Shown here: piece by piece, positions 9,625 to 18,700 of the stretch
Layout: every line of letters starts with the position of its first letter
How positions within the stretch are numbered: position 1 is the first letter of the stretch
Origin: a virus
Length of the DNA: 33,911 bases
IMG/VR virus record: IMGVR_UViG_3300017917_000386
Span: 1-33,911 of that record
Reading direction: 5' to 3' (one strand)
Notes under the pieces: generated by a model
What the model was told of the DNA's origin: nothing
The model's database searches: none
The model's input: only the letters and a program-made list of their open reading frames with translations
Made by a program: the position numbers and the translations under genes

Positions 9625-9633
9625 AGTATAGCA
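9625..9633 (-). promoter_or_regulatory. Extended -10 promoter for the reductase gene
   Basis: The minus strand reads TGCTATACT, followed by about 33 nt of leader with an AAAGGTG ribosome binding site and the ATG at 9591. It has the same TGN-TATACT form as other promoters in the window, with no clear -35. Confidence 0.5.
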
Positions 9634-9657
9634 GAGTTTTTAAAAAAGCAAAACTCT
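9633..9657. promoter_or_regulatory. Perfect 8-bp inverted repeat next to the reductase promoter
   Basis: AGAGTTTT at 9633-9640 and AAAACTCT at 9650-9657 flank a 9-nt loop. It abuts the upstream edge of the extended -10, where a DNA-bound dimer or a hairpin could control the reductase gene. It does not match the NrdR box, and no B12-box (GCCACTG) is present in the 218-nt gap. The remainder of the gap up to 9809 holds weak hairpins (for example TGCTTT/AAAGCA at 9704-9720) and nothing I recognise. Confidence 0.4.
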
Positions 9658-9809
9658 CCCTAAAGTAATTGTTTAGAGTTAGTTAAATTGCATTGCACTG
9701 CTATGCTTTTTTGGAAAGCACCTAGAACAAAGAGAAGATTCAACTAATGTTACTGGACACTTCAATGTTTTAATTTTATGTCCAATAAAAAAACACAACA
9801 ACTTTTTTA

Positions 9810-10442
9810 TCAAAGTAGTGGCATCCAGTGCTGTTCTTTATCGTGCATAATAGAACTTAATGGTGAAATATCATAAGCAATTGTTATTCGTTTAAATGGC
9901 TGATCCCAATTGTTAATTCCATGTGGATGACCAGTTTCAGATAAAATAGCACGATTATTTACGTTATTATTTATAAAATATTGTCCATCTATTCCACCAA
10001 TTTTATACTTTGTATAGGATGGCTCTGCTGCTACGCAATAGTAGCCATGAAAATCAGGAGTCCCTTGTCCAGTTAGATGATCGTGTAAAAATTCATCTGG
10101 TAGTGGCTCTGGCTTTTTATAATTGTCAAAATTAAACCATCCTTGAATCATATATTGTTGTTTATCAAAATCAATACTGTAATACTCACATGCTTCATGA
10201 ACCATAGACTTTACCTGAACTAATAGATTATAAATGTATGGATTATGAAATTGAAAAATATTATATTTTGGACCAAGATTGGTAATTGGAGCAATACCCT
10301 TTAAAGATTTAAAATCCTCAACAGAGATATTTGGAACATTGCCATTCTCAAGATCCTTGGCTCTTTGTGCTAAAAACCTTGTAAGATCCTCAAGATCATT
10401 GTCTAAAAATCTTTCAAAAAATTTATGATTTGGCTTGTTCAT
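9810..10442 (-). CDS. Putative 2OG-Fe(II) oxygenase, tandem paralogue B
   Basis: The 210-residue protein is clearly homologous to the gene just upstream (10439-11095); shared blocks are HKFFERFLDNDL at the start, FQFH, QGWFN, FHGYYCV.AEPS, NRA(I/V)LSE.GHPH, RITIAYD and EQHW(M/I)PL at the end. The arrangement of His residues (LHDHLTG, then GHPHG, then an Arg in KRITIAYD) suggests the double-stranded beta-helix of 2OG oxygenases, but the iron ligands are less certain than in the 7031 gene. I chose the ATG at 10442 because it overlaps the upstream stop as ATGA; a longer frame starts at 10457. It is probably a duplicated modification enzyme. Confidence 0.65.
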   Translation of the reverse strand: MNKPNHKFFERFLDNDLEDLTRFLAQRAKDLENGNVPNISVEDFKSLKGIAPITNLGPKYNIFQFHNPYIYNLLVQVKSMVHEACEYYSIDFDKQQYMIQGWFNFDNYKKPEPLPDEFLHDHLTGQGTPDFHGYYCVAAEPSYTKYKIGGIDGQYFINNNVNNRAILSETGHPHGINNWDQPFKRITIAYDISPLSSIMHDKEQHWMPLL

Positions 10443-11095
10443 ACTAGAGGAATCCAATGCTGTTCTTGATGCATACCAAATTTTTGAAGATCTTTTAGTG
10501 GTATAACATCATAGGCTACTGTGATTCTTGGACCTTCCCAATCCCAGTCTGCTTGAGCATGTGGGTGTCCCATTTCAGAAAGAACTGCACGATTGTCTAT
10601 ATTATTATTTACAGTTTCCTTATCAAATACCTTATAGTAAGTTACAGATGGCTCAGCCTTTACGCAGTAGTAACCGTGAAAATTTGGGGCACCAAATGGA
10701 CCATGATCATGCCAATCTAACTTACCCTTTTTAGCATAGTTAATATTAAACCATCCCTGAACCATAAACTGTTGCGAATCAAAGTCTAGGCCATAGTAGT
10801 CACAGGCTTCTCGTACCATTGAGGCAACGTTCTTATACAAAGAGTGAATACCTTCAATATGAAATTGAAATACATTGTACTCTCTCCACTTCATTGTGGA
10901 TACGCTGTTAGAAGATTTCCAGAGTTCGTCATCTTTTACTTCTGTAACCCCAAGAACTTCTGCACGTTCAATTTTTTGATATCTAACATCTAGTTCTTTT
11001 GCAAGTTTTGCCAAGTCATTATCTAAAAATCTTTCAAAAAACTTGTGTGGCTGTTTTGACTGACTTACGCTTTTTATGTCTTGTGGATAATTCAT
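10439..11095 (-). CDS. Putative 2OG-Fe(II) oxygenase, tandem paralogue A
   Basis: The 218-residue protein is the first of a tandem duplicated pair. The likely catalytic core runs from DWHDHGPFGAPNFHGYYCV (residues ~122-140) through GHPHAQADW to PRITVAYDV, with conserved His, Asp and Arg in the order expected of a 2OG-Fe(II) oxygenase. The end EQHWIPLV is shared with its paralogue. The ATG at 11095 has GGGGAGAAAG upstream and an extended -10 (TGATATAAT on minus) at 11115-11123, so this pair may be its own transcription unit. The substrate is unknown. Confidence 0.65.
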   Translation of the reverse strand: MNYPQDIKSVSQSKQPHKFFERFLDNDLAKLAKELDVRYQKIERAEVLGVTEVKDDELWKSSNSVSTMKWREYNVFQFHIEGIHSLYKNVASMVREACDYYGLDFDSQQFMVQGWFNINYAKKGKLDWHDHGPFGAPNFHGYYCVKAEPSVTYYKVFDKETVNNNIDNRAVLSEMGHPHAQADWDWEGPRITVAYDVIPLKDLQKFGMHQEQHWIPLV

Positions 11096-11114
11096 CTTTC
11101 TCCCCTTTTTAATA

Positions 11115-11123
11115 ATTATATCA
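11115..11123 (-). promoter_or_regulatory. Extended -10 promoter for the tandem oxygenase pair
   Basis: The minus strand reads TGATATAAT, a perfect extended -10, about 20 nt before the ATG at 11095 and overlapping the end of the upstream hydroxylase gene. There is no obvious -35. Confidence 0.45.
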
Positions 11124-11688
11124 TAAACTCATTTGGCATAATATCTATAATTAAATGTACCCTATCTATATCAGTTGGATTTTCTACAGAATGGGGCATT
11201 GCGTTATTAATTTCATAACATATGCCCTCTTTCATATTTATTGAGTCTTTATTTACATTAAAAATAACACCATCAGTAGTTATAATTGGGATGTGAACCC
11301 TTCTAGCAAAATATAATATGTCTCCCCCATCAATATGTTTATTAATTTTAGTATGATTAGACATTTTTATTAATTCAGATCCAACAACTTTTCCATTATA
11401 TAAAGACTCTAGGGTAGAATAAATATTTTCTAGTTCTAGTTGAGACATTTTGTTTTTAAATATATTCCTAGTTTCAAATTTAACCCTGTCTCCTGGCAAC
11501 CATTCATAATCAAGATATACTAGAGAGTAGCAAAATGTTTTTTTATGAACTTTATAAGACTCTTGTCTTGATGTATCCATAAACCACTCATCATCAAACA
11601 ATTCTACTTCTTTTTTAATATTTTCTATTTTTACATTATCTATTTTTTTTATGCCCCAGGTGCTATTCTTTTTTTCTTGCATAATCAT
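11116..11688 (-). CDS. Aspartyl/asparaginyl beta-hydroxylase-like protein
   Basis: The 190-residue protein has the motif order of the Asp/Asn beta-hydroxylase branch of Fe(II)/2OG oxygenases: His118 with Asp120 (NKHIDGG), Arg129/Arg130 and His132 (RRVHIPI), His166 (MPHSVENP) and Arg176 (DRVHLIID). Family members hydroxylate Asp or Asn side chains or act on small peptides. The start (ATG 11688, GGAG 4 nt upstream; alternative ATG 11682) lies inside the end of the sulfotransferase gene, so the two genes overlap by about 26 nt and are probably co-translated. Codons here are even more AT-rich than in the neighbours, like those of the sulfotransferase, which hints that the two were acquired together. 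Confidence 0.8.
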   Translation of the reverse strand: MIMQEKKNSTWGIKKIDNVKIENIKKEVELFDDEWFMDTSRQESYKVHKKTFCYSLVYLDYEWLPGDRVKFETRNIFKNKMSQLELENIYSTLESLYNGKVVGSELIKMSNHTKINKHIDGGDILYFARRVHIPIITTDGVIFNVNKDSINMKEGICYEINNAMPHSVENPTDIDRVHLIIDIMPNEFMI

Positions 11689-12352
11689 ACAACTCCATAT
11701 CTAAAGCATTTATATGTTCTATTCTAGCATACTGTTTTTTGTTTAATTTAATCTCAAACTGTTCTGATTCGTTAATCTTAGAGTAATGCTTAAAATTATT
11801 AACCTGTAATATTTGACAAATATTTTTAGTTAATAATTCAATGTTGTTCATAGTAAAAATATGATTATTATCTATTACAGATTTTGCCTTTTTAACATCT
11901 ATATTATTTGAAACTATAAACCAATTATTTACTACTTTATCTTTTATATTAGAACCATTATATTTTTTTAAATCTATATGATTTAAAATAAATTTAATTT
12001 GAGAATTTATATGTTTATCATAAAAATTTTCATCGTATAGCCACATATCTAACAATTCTTTTTCTGTCATGTTGTTAAAAAAATCTCTTGTATATTTTAT
12101 ATAACTAATATATCTGTCTACTGGATTCCTCAATACAGAAAATAATAGTGGATTGTTCATATATCCTAAGGGAGTGGTCCCAAAATGCCCAGAAACAAAA
12201 TAGCACTTTTCTATTTCTTTTAAGTTTATATCTTTATAATGTGTTGCAAAAACATGTTTATCTTTAAATTCATGCAACATATGATTTTTTATAAAAATAC
12301 CAGACGTTCTTGGAATATGAAGATGATACACACTGTCATAGTTATTTAACAT
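11663..12352 (-). CDS. Sulfotransferase-like protein (PAPS-dependent family)
   Basis: The 229-residue protein has both nucleotide-binding signatures of PAPS-dependent sulfotransferases: HIPRTSG at residues 12-18 (the 5'-phosphosulfate loop, equivalent to HIPKTGG) and LRNPVDRYISY at 74-84 (the 3'-phosphate loop, with Arg75 and Ser83). A GHFG motif at 55-58 is also typical of the heparan/chondroitin-type family. It would transfer sulfate from PAPS to a sugar or tyrosine hydroxyl. It overlaps the hydroxylase that follows. Base composition is extremely AT-rich, unlike the fibre genes upstream, suggesting recent transfer. No Shine-Dalgarno precedes the ATG. No PAPS-synthesis gene is in the window, so the host would supply the donor. 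Confidence 0.78.
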   Translation of the reverse strand: MLNNYDSVYHLHIPRTSGIFIKNHMLHEFKDKHVFATHYKDINLKEIEKCYFVSGHFGTTPLGYMNNPLLFSVLRNPVDRYISYIKYTRDFFNNMTEKELLDMWLYDENFYDKHINSQIKFILNHIDLKKYNGSNIKDKVVNNWFIVSNNIDVKKAKSVIDNNHIFTMNNIELLTKNICQILQVNNFKHYSKINESEQFEIKLNKKQYARIEHINALDMELYDYARKKE

Positions 12353-12395
12353 TTATAATCAATACCAGATATATTAAATATTATGTTATTAAATA

Positions 12396-13637
12396 TTAAA
12401 TATCTTCAACATCAACGTTGCGTGTATTAAATCTGTCTTTAATATTATGAACTAAAAAGTTTGCAGCAACAAGTAAATCTATTGGTTCGGCATTAAAACG
12501 ATACACCGTTCTTTCCTCATCAATAAGATTTATTGATACAATAGGAACCTCAATAAAGGTTTTATCTGGCTGTAATTCTATAAGAATATCTCCAACCTCT
12601 AAGAGACCGCTTGTTATAAAGGAATAAGTTCCATTTCTTTTACACATAATGTTTTCTTCAAGAGAGAATCTTTTTCCTGTATCGCCATTAATATACATTG
12701 TTGTTTGTTTTAATGTTGGGAAAATTCCCATAATTGATGTTTTTTCTGATTGAATATTTGTAAGTGTTGGGCTTTCGAATACTGATGGGTTAGTAGAATC
12801 TTCGTCTATATACTCATCAAAAGTTGCTGCCCAAACTTCATCTCCAGCATTAATGGCTTTAGCCATTTTATACTCAATTGTATCGTTTGGTCCAACTACT
12901 GCAACAAGGGTATCTTGATCAATACATCCTCCTCCTGGAGAGAAACCAAACACTGAGAATGGAGAGAATCCGAATACACCAAATGGAGAGAATCCGAATA
13001 CACCAAATGGAGAGAATCCGAATACACCAAATGGTGCAAATGAGAATGTTGTTGTAACTGATGATGAGTCTGATGACCATGAAGAGTTTCCATTAGCATT
13101 TGTTGCATAAACACGATATGTCTGTGCAGTTCCTGCTTCTTGGTCTACCGTTACAGATGTGCCAGCAGTATCTCCTGACTTACCATCATTTGACTCCCAG
13201 TGATAGTTTGTAATTGCTTTTCCACCATTTGCTGGTTGTGACCAAGAAACAACGTCTTGGTTAGCATTTGGAGATGAAGCGCTTGGTGCAGATGGTGTTG
13301 CTGGAACTGTTGTAGCAGTTACAGAAGAAGATGCTGTTGAGTATGAAGAATCTCCAACTGCATTTGTTGCTTTAACCTGAAACGTATATGCTACATCAGA
13401 TGAAAGTCCTGTTACGGTAATTGGAGAAGATGACCCAGTTGCTGTATGGCTACCGCTTGAAAGAACGGTATAACTTGTTGCTGCTGGTGAATCTGTTGGC
13501 AATGTAAAGGAGACAGTTACGGCACCATCGTTATATGGTCTATTAGTTCCTACATCTGATGCAGAATCAATGGTTGGTGCCATTGGTTCTAAAAAGTCAT
13601 TTGCTGACTGTGAGTGTCTACCTGCTTTTTTTGACAT
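12396..13637 (-). CDS. FN3-FN3-octapeptide repeat-Hint domain virion protein
   Basis: The 413-residue protein is built in modules. Residues ~19-112 and ~113-198 are two fibronectin type III-like domains (AVTVSFTLPTDSPAATSYTV, SWSQPANGGKAITNYHW, YRVYATNANGNSSWS). Residues 199-234 are aromatic octapeptide repeats of the form FGVFGFSP. Residues 238-398 form a Hint (hedgehog/intein) domain starting Cys-Ile-Asp and ending LVHN, and a 15-residue tail follows. FN3 domains are common in phage tail proteins. The Hint domain could cut the chain or join it to another molecule. The ATG at 13637 has GGAGACAG upstream. It lies directly downstream of a fibre gene in the same orientation. The product is probably a displayed, self-processing fibre accessory. 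Confidence 0.8.
   Translation of the reverse strand: MSKKAGRHSQSANDFLEPMAPTIDSASDVGTNRPYNDGAVTVSFTLPTDSPAATSYTVLSSGSHTATGSSSPITVTGLSSDVAYTFQVKATNAVGDSSYSTASSSVTATTVPATPSAPSASSPNANQDVVSWSQPANGGKAITNYHWESNDGKSGDTAGTSVTVDQEAGTAQTYRVYATNANGNSSWSSDSSSVTTTFSFAPFGVFGFSPFGVFGFSPFGVFGFSPFSVFGFSPGGGCIDQDTLVAVVGPNDTIEYKMAKAINAGDEVWAATFDEYIDEDSTNPSVFESPTLTNIQSEKTSIMGIFPTLKQTTMYINGDTGKRFSLEENIMCKRNGTYSFITSGLLEVGDILIELQPDKTFIEVPIVSINLIDEERTVYRFNAEPIDLLVAANFLVHNIKDRFNTRNVDVEDI
12444..12926 (-). other. Hint (intein/hedgehog-like) domain, mini form without homing endonuclease
   Basis: 161 residues run from Cys238 to Asn398. The N-terminal block (CIDQDTLVAVV, then AINAGDEVWA) and the C-terminal block (TVYRFN, then ANFLVHN) fit Hint domains well, including the penultimate His397 and terminal Asn398. 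The block-B Thr-x-x-His is not preserved: the equivalent stretch reads RFSLEENI. The residue after Asn is Ile, not Cys/Ser/Thr, so ordinary protein splicing is not expected. Cleavage, as in bacterial intein-like domains, is the more likely outcome. Confidence 0.7.
12936..13043 (-). repeat. In-frame 24-bp tandem repeats coding for FGVFGFSP
   Basis: Four octapeptide units plus a partial one (FSFAP, FGVFGFSP three times, FSVFGFSP). The central units are nearly identical at DNA level, which implies recent expansion by slippage or recombination. A related repeat is encoded at 21987-22082 in a different gene. Confidence 0.85.
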
Positions 13638-13662
13638 TGTCTGTCTCCTTTAGTTGTTAAAT

Positions 13663-15207
13663 TTAAGCCTTAAGATCGCCGTATACAACCCAAGAGTTTT
13701 CTGCTCTCTTGAATAATGTACATGATGACCATTGTGTACGTAATTTTAATCCTGGGGTAGCATTTACAGTTACTCCAGTATCTCCTGCTATTGTAATTAA
13801 ACCTGTATTGACTCCAAGAATATCAAGAGTAGTTCCAATTGGGAAGGCTACTGCTGAATTTGTTGGAATTGTAATTGTTACTGCTGAAGAGGAATCAACT
13901 TCAATTAATGAATCTCTTTCAGATAATGCTGAAAGTGTGTAGTTAGAAGTCTTTGAAATAATTGGAGTTCTTGAAGGAACTCCTTCTTTTGTCTGTGTTC
14001 CGTCTGAGAATACTACTCCAGATGCTGTTAAATTATTTACAGCAAGGTCATCTAGTGAACCCTCAGTAAAGTCTACAGTTGTTGTTGGTTCTGTTGTTAC
14101 ACCTTTAAATAATTTCCATTTATCAGTAGAAACATCTCTTACGATACCTGCATGTTTTGTTGTACCGTCATTATATGCTACGACAAGACCAAGGTCAACT
14201 GTATTTGCTGAATTTTGATGAGCAAGTTGAACCATATTATCTTCGATTGTAATGGTTGTTGCAGATGCTGCAAAGTTAGTACCATTTACAGTAAAGTCAC
14301 CATCAACTGTTAAATCTCCATCAAGAGTTACTGATGATGCGTCCATCATAACAATCTTTGATGTATCCGCAATACCGTGTACGCTTGTAGTATCTGAATT
14401 ATGGTCAGAAATATCGGAAGGTGTTGCTTTAGCGTCTAACTGTGTTTGAATTGCAGATGTCACACCATTAACATATGTTAGATCTGTCATATTTAATGAT
14501 ACTGGAAGTCCTCCCACTGTAACATTAACGCTTGGATCATTAATTGTTTTATTAGAAAGAGTTTCAGTTCCAGTAAGCGTTACTAGTGCTGCTGTATCAG
14601 AAATACCGTGTACGTTTGTGCTATCAGATGAGTGATCAGATACTAATCCTTCTGCATATGTCTTAGTTGACAATGCTGCTGTATCTGTAATACCGTGCAC
14701 ATTTGTGGTATCAGAATTGTGTGTTCCAACAATGATATCAATTGCTGGGTCTAGTGCTACTGTAGTAACATATCCCTCTAACACAGTATCAAGTGCGGTT
14801 GTGTCTATAAGATTTAATGTATTTGCAATTCCATGAACATTTGTTGAAGCCTCAGCGTGATCATTTAATAGACCAAGCATATCTGAAATTTCTTTCAATG
14901 TATCTAATGCTTCTGGAGCACCATCAATTAAGTTTGAAAGTTGAGAAACTGGAATATGTCCATTTGAGTCAAGCGTGGCTACTCCACCATTTGTTCCTTT
15001 TTGTGTTAGTGGTACATAATCGTCAAGTGTTCCACCAAGGTCTTCTAAATTCTTAAAGTAGGAGAGGTCTGACCAGTTGTTTACACCATCGCCGATTTTG
15101 AACTGGCTGGTATCTGATTCAAAACCAATTTCTCCTGCTGCTAAAATTGGATCTGCTGTAGTCCATTGTTCTGCAGTTCCTCTGCGTTGTTGCATTCTTG
15201 TTGCCAT
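13663..15207 (-). CDS. Tail fibre protein with Mtd-like N-terminal domain
   Basis: The 514-residue protein begins with a segment typical of the N-terminal domain shared by the major tropism determinant and many fibre proteins (QRRGTAEQWTT, ILAAGEIGFESDT, FKIGDGVNNWSDL, residues ~7-50), which attaches fibres to the tail. The middle holds four copies of a His/Asp repeat such as HNSDTTNVHGI. The last ~95 residues are a beta-rich module (from SNYTLSALSERDS to SWVVYGDLKA) that recurs at the end of the 22321 gene. The ATG at 15207 has GGAGGAG upstream, a leader with an ATGGG/CCCAT inverted repeat at 15222-15236 and an extended -10 at 15248-15256. It is likely a receptor-binding or fibre-shaft protein. 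No diversity-generating retroelement is visible. Confidence 0.82.
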   Translation of the reverse strand: MATRMQQRRGTAEQWTTADPILAAGEIGFESDTSQFKIGDGVNNWSDLSYFKNLEDLGGTLDDYVPLTQKGTNGGVATLDSNGHIPVSQLSNLIDGAPEALDTLKEISDMLGLLNDHAEASTNVHGIANTLNLIDTTALDTVLEGYVTTVALDPAIDIIVGTHNSDTTNVHGITDTAALSTKTYAEGLVSDHSSDSTNVHGISDTAALVTLTGTETLSNKTINDPSVNVTVGGLPVSLNMTDLTYVNGVTSAIQTQLDAKATPSDISDHNSDTTSVHGIADTSKIVMMDASSVTLDGDLTVDGDFTVNGTNFAASATTITIEDNMVQLAHQNSANTVDLGLVVAYNDGTTKHAGIVRDVSTDKWKLFKGVTTEPTTTVDFTEGSLDDLAVNNLTASGVVFSDGTQTKEGVPSRTPIISKTSNYTLSALSERDSLIEVDSSSAVTITIPTNSAVAFPIGTTLDILGVNTGLITIAGDTGVTVNATPGLKLRTQWSSCTLFKRAENSWVVYGDLKA

Positions 15208-15247
15208 TTGCTTCTCCTCCTATGGGGGCTGCCCATATTCTTAACTT

Positions 15248-15256
15248 ATTATAACA
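15248..15256 (-). promoter_or_regulatory. Extended -10 promoter for the Mtd-like fibre gene
   Basis: The minus strand reads TGTTATAAT, followed by a ~35-nt leader with a small inverted repeat and a strong Shine-Dalgarno before the ATG at 15207. Confidence 0.5.
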
Positions 15257-15264
15257 TCAATTTA

Positions 15265-15720
15265 TTAATTGAAATTATCTACTGCTGATCCACCATCTAA
15301 TGTAAGAGCAAAGTCAGTTGTACTTGGCCCTCCTCCATCAACTGGTGATCCTTGTGGGCTATTAAAACTTCCACCTTGCAAAAATGTTGATACTATTAAA
15401 CCACTTCCATCAATTGCTGTATCGTGAATGTGTTGTGGTAGATTTTGTGTATCATCAATTGTTGCTTGTGTATACCATGATCCCTCATAGTAAAAATTAA
15501 CTCTATTGGTTAATGTGTCTAGCCATTGTGTACCATTTACTGGTGACTCAGGAGCGGTAGTGCCAACAGCCATTGAACCAGTAAGGCTATCAACGTACTC
15601 CTTTGTTGCTGCATGTGCTGCAAGTGTTGGAGAGCCTACTGTTACTGCTCCACCAAAACTACCACCAGATGCAACCTGAAGGCCATTTTTTACCTTAAAG
15701 TCTTTATCTACTGTTGCCAT
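15265..15720 (-). CDS. Small fibre or fibre-associated protein
   Basis: The 151-residue protein begins MATVDKDFKVKNGLQVASGG, the same start as the 1013-residue fibre gene upstream (MATVNNKDFKVKHGLVVEG), so the two share an N-terminal attachment segment. ATKEYVDSL is the motif that often ends the N-terminal module in long phage fibres. The remainder is Gly/Ser/Thr-rich (WLDTLTNRVNFYYEGSWY, then a Gly-Asp tail). GGGAGTGG lies just before the ATG at 15720. It is probably a short fibre or a capping subunit. Confidence 0.7.
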   Translation of the reverse strand: MATVDKDFKVKNGLQVASGGSFGGAVTVGSPTLAAHAATKEYVDSLTGSMAVGTTAPESPVNGTQWLDTLTNRVNFYYEGSWYTQATIDDTQNLPQHIHDTAIDGSGLIVSTFLQGGSFNSPQGSPVDGGGPSTTDFALTLDGGSAVDNFN

Positions 15721-15746
15721 ATTACCACTCCCTCTTTATTTTTAAA

Positions 15747-18700
15747 TTAATCGTTGTATGCCAATAGTGTTGCTGCAACTAATATTTCTGAACTATCATT
15801 TGCTGTTGTAACACGTAAGCGGTACTTTGAAGTTGCTACATCCCAGTCTGCACTGATAGTCGCAAGTTCGTTTGCTGAAGTATAGATTGTTCCATACTCA
15901 ACAATTGCTATGTTATTTGAAGAATCAGTTGTTACTAATACTTCAGATACCTGTGATTTATTATTATTGTATACACGAACAAGATACTTTACGCTGCCTT
16001 CGTTTGTTCCAAAGGTGTGTGCTGTAACCGTTCCTGCTGTAGGGACATCTGTCCATGTTGCCTCTTCACGACGTGCCCATGTAATATCAATTGCTTTTGG
16101 AGCAATCTGATCTGCTGCAGTAATTGCATCAGTTACACGAGTATCTGTGAAGTAAAGGTTTGCAGATCCTTCTTCAATCGCATCTGTGTCAAGATCATCT
16201 ATCGCTGAAGAAATATCTCCTGCAACTGCTGCTTGAGCACGACTGTTTGTGAAGTATAGATTAGTTGTACCTTCTGTTAAATTATCTGTTGTTGAATCAG
16301 CAACACCATTTTCGGCAGTAATAGTTAATCCATTTTCATCGCCAGTGATTGTGATGTTTGATAACGTTGAATTTGTAAGAAGATTTGCTGCTGCAGTCTT
16401 TGCACGAGTATCTGTGTAGTAGTAGTTAACTGTGCCTTCTGCTACATCGTCTGTATCAAGTGCGTCTGCATAATCTTTTGCATCTTGCAATGCTGTTGAT
16501 GCTGCGCCTGCTGCGTCATATGCTGATGCGGTGGCATCTAGCGCTCTTTGATTTGTAAAGTAAAGATTTGTTGTACCTTCTGTTAGATCATCAGTGTCAG
16601 AATCTGCTACACCGTTTTCTGCAACAAAAGATAGATTTTTTGAAATTGGATCATAGGTTACAGAGATGTTTGTCTGTGTTCCACCCAATGCATTTCCAAT
16701 TGCATCTTTTGCACGATTTTCTGTAAAATATTGTGCTGTACCTTCTGCTACATCATCTGTATCAAGAGTTACGCTATCACCAAGTGATGTTGCATTTCCA
16801 TTAATTGTGATTGATGAATTTGTAAGTGATGAGTTAGCAATGTTTGAAATTGTATTGCTTGAAGCATCAATTGTCTTGTTTGTAAGAGTCTGAGAATCAG
16901 TTGTTCCTACGACATCTCCTGAAACTCCATGAACTCCAGATGATACGTTATGGTCATCAATAAGATTTGATGCTGTTCCTGCAGCGTCATACCAAGTATC
17001 AACAGTTGTACGGTCTACAGAAACTTCTAGACCATCTACTGTAATTCCTGTTCCTGCTGTTACAGAGCCTTGACCTGAGAACTGTGTCCAGTTTTGTCCT
17101 TCAAATGTTGTGAGGTAGTGATTTCCCTGTACCCAGGAAGTTGAACCATATTGAGTTCCTTCCATAACATAAACTGCTGCGCCAATAAGTTCTGTATATG
17201 CATCAGCATCTGTTGATCGTTGTGCAACAAGGTTTGTTGATTGAAGAACTAATTCATAAATACCATTTGAGCCAAATCCTCCAGGTGCTGTTTGATTAGT
17301 TAAAAGAATTCTATAGCCAGCATCTGCAGTTGTCAGAGCATCATGTCCATCAATTACTACTCCAACTAAATTTGTTAATCCTGTTTCTGTACCAAGGTCA
17401 ATATTTGTATTAGAAAGAAGATTTACTGCTGGCTTCCAGGCAAGACCAGAAACTGCATTATCTACATATGAGTGAGTAGCAATTTCATTTTCTGCTGAAA
17501 CTGAACCAACATATGCTGATCCATCTGGGTTAAGAACAATGTCACCAGAATCTGTTGTAAGTGTTAAATCATCACTAGCATATACATTTAGATTTCCAGT
17601 ACCATCATCGGAAACCTTAGAACCATTTGTTCCAAACAAAAGATCTCCAGAAATTGTCTTGTTTGCAATTGTCTGTGGATCTGTTATGCCAACAATATCA
17701 CTGATTGTTCCGTGTGCATATGTTGAGTTTGTGTGTGTATCAAGGTTTCCTTGTACTGTGCTTGCTGCTCCTGCTGCATCGTAATTTACTGCAAGACCGT
17801 CTGCATAAGAAACTGCATTGTTATAAGCACCTTGTGCTGATCCTGCTGGATCGTAGTTAGATGCAAGTCCATCTGCATAATCTTTTGCATTTTGTTCGGC
17901 ATCAGCAGCATCTCCTGCTGCATCATACCAAGAATCTACTGTTGTGCGATTAATCTCAATTTGATTAGATCCATCAGTTTGAAGACCAGTTCCTAGTTGA
18001 ACATCAAATGTGCTTCCAGAATACTCAATACCAGTTCCAAGAACATTACTTATTGCAGTTACTGCACGTCCATCTTGGAAGTATAGATTAGTTGTTCCCT
18101 CATCAAGATCGTCTGTTGTAGAGTCGTCTACTCCGTTTTCGGCAGTGATATTAAGTACTCCGCCAATTTCTTGAATAACAATGTTTGTTTGTGTTGAACC
18201 AGTAAGTACATCCTTTACTCTTTCTGTAGTAAAGTACTTATTGGTTAAGCCCTCTGTAAGGTCATCAGTTGTAGAATCTGCTACGCCATTCTCTGCTGTG
18301 ATTGTAAGATTATTTGAGCCATCCTTTGTGATAGAAATATTGCTCTTTGTTGCATCTGTAAGAAGTGTTGCAGCAATTTCTTTTGCCTTGTCTTCACTTG
18401 TAAGTTTATTTCCAGAAGAAACAGAGTTAAGATAGACATGTCCACTTCCATTATTTGGATTAAGGATAATATCATCACCTGAATGAATATCAAGATCTCC
18501 ATTTACAATTCCTAATGAATAATTTTCATCTGATCCAACATATACTGTAGGAGCCATTACTGCATCTTCTGCTGTTATGTATCCCGCAGCAAAGTCACCA
18601 TTTTCATCACGCTTAACTACTGTGTTTGGGGTATTCGCAGAATCTCCTCCACCACCTGCAAGTGCAATAATATAAGCATCGTCTGCTGCACTTTTCTTAA

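Noticed and set aside
9592-9809. Possible cobalamin riboswitch upstream of the B12-dependent reductase
   Set aside because: No GCCACTG B12-box or matching core helices were found; only a promoter, an inverted repeat and weak hairpins are visible.
12936-13043. 24-bp repeats that could be taken for a CRISPR-like array
   Set aside because: The repeats are contiguous without spacers and stay in frame within a coding region, giving FGVFGFSP units.
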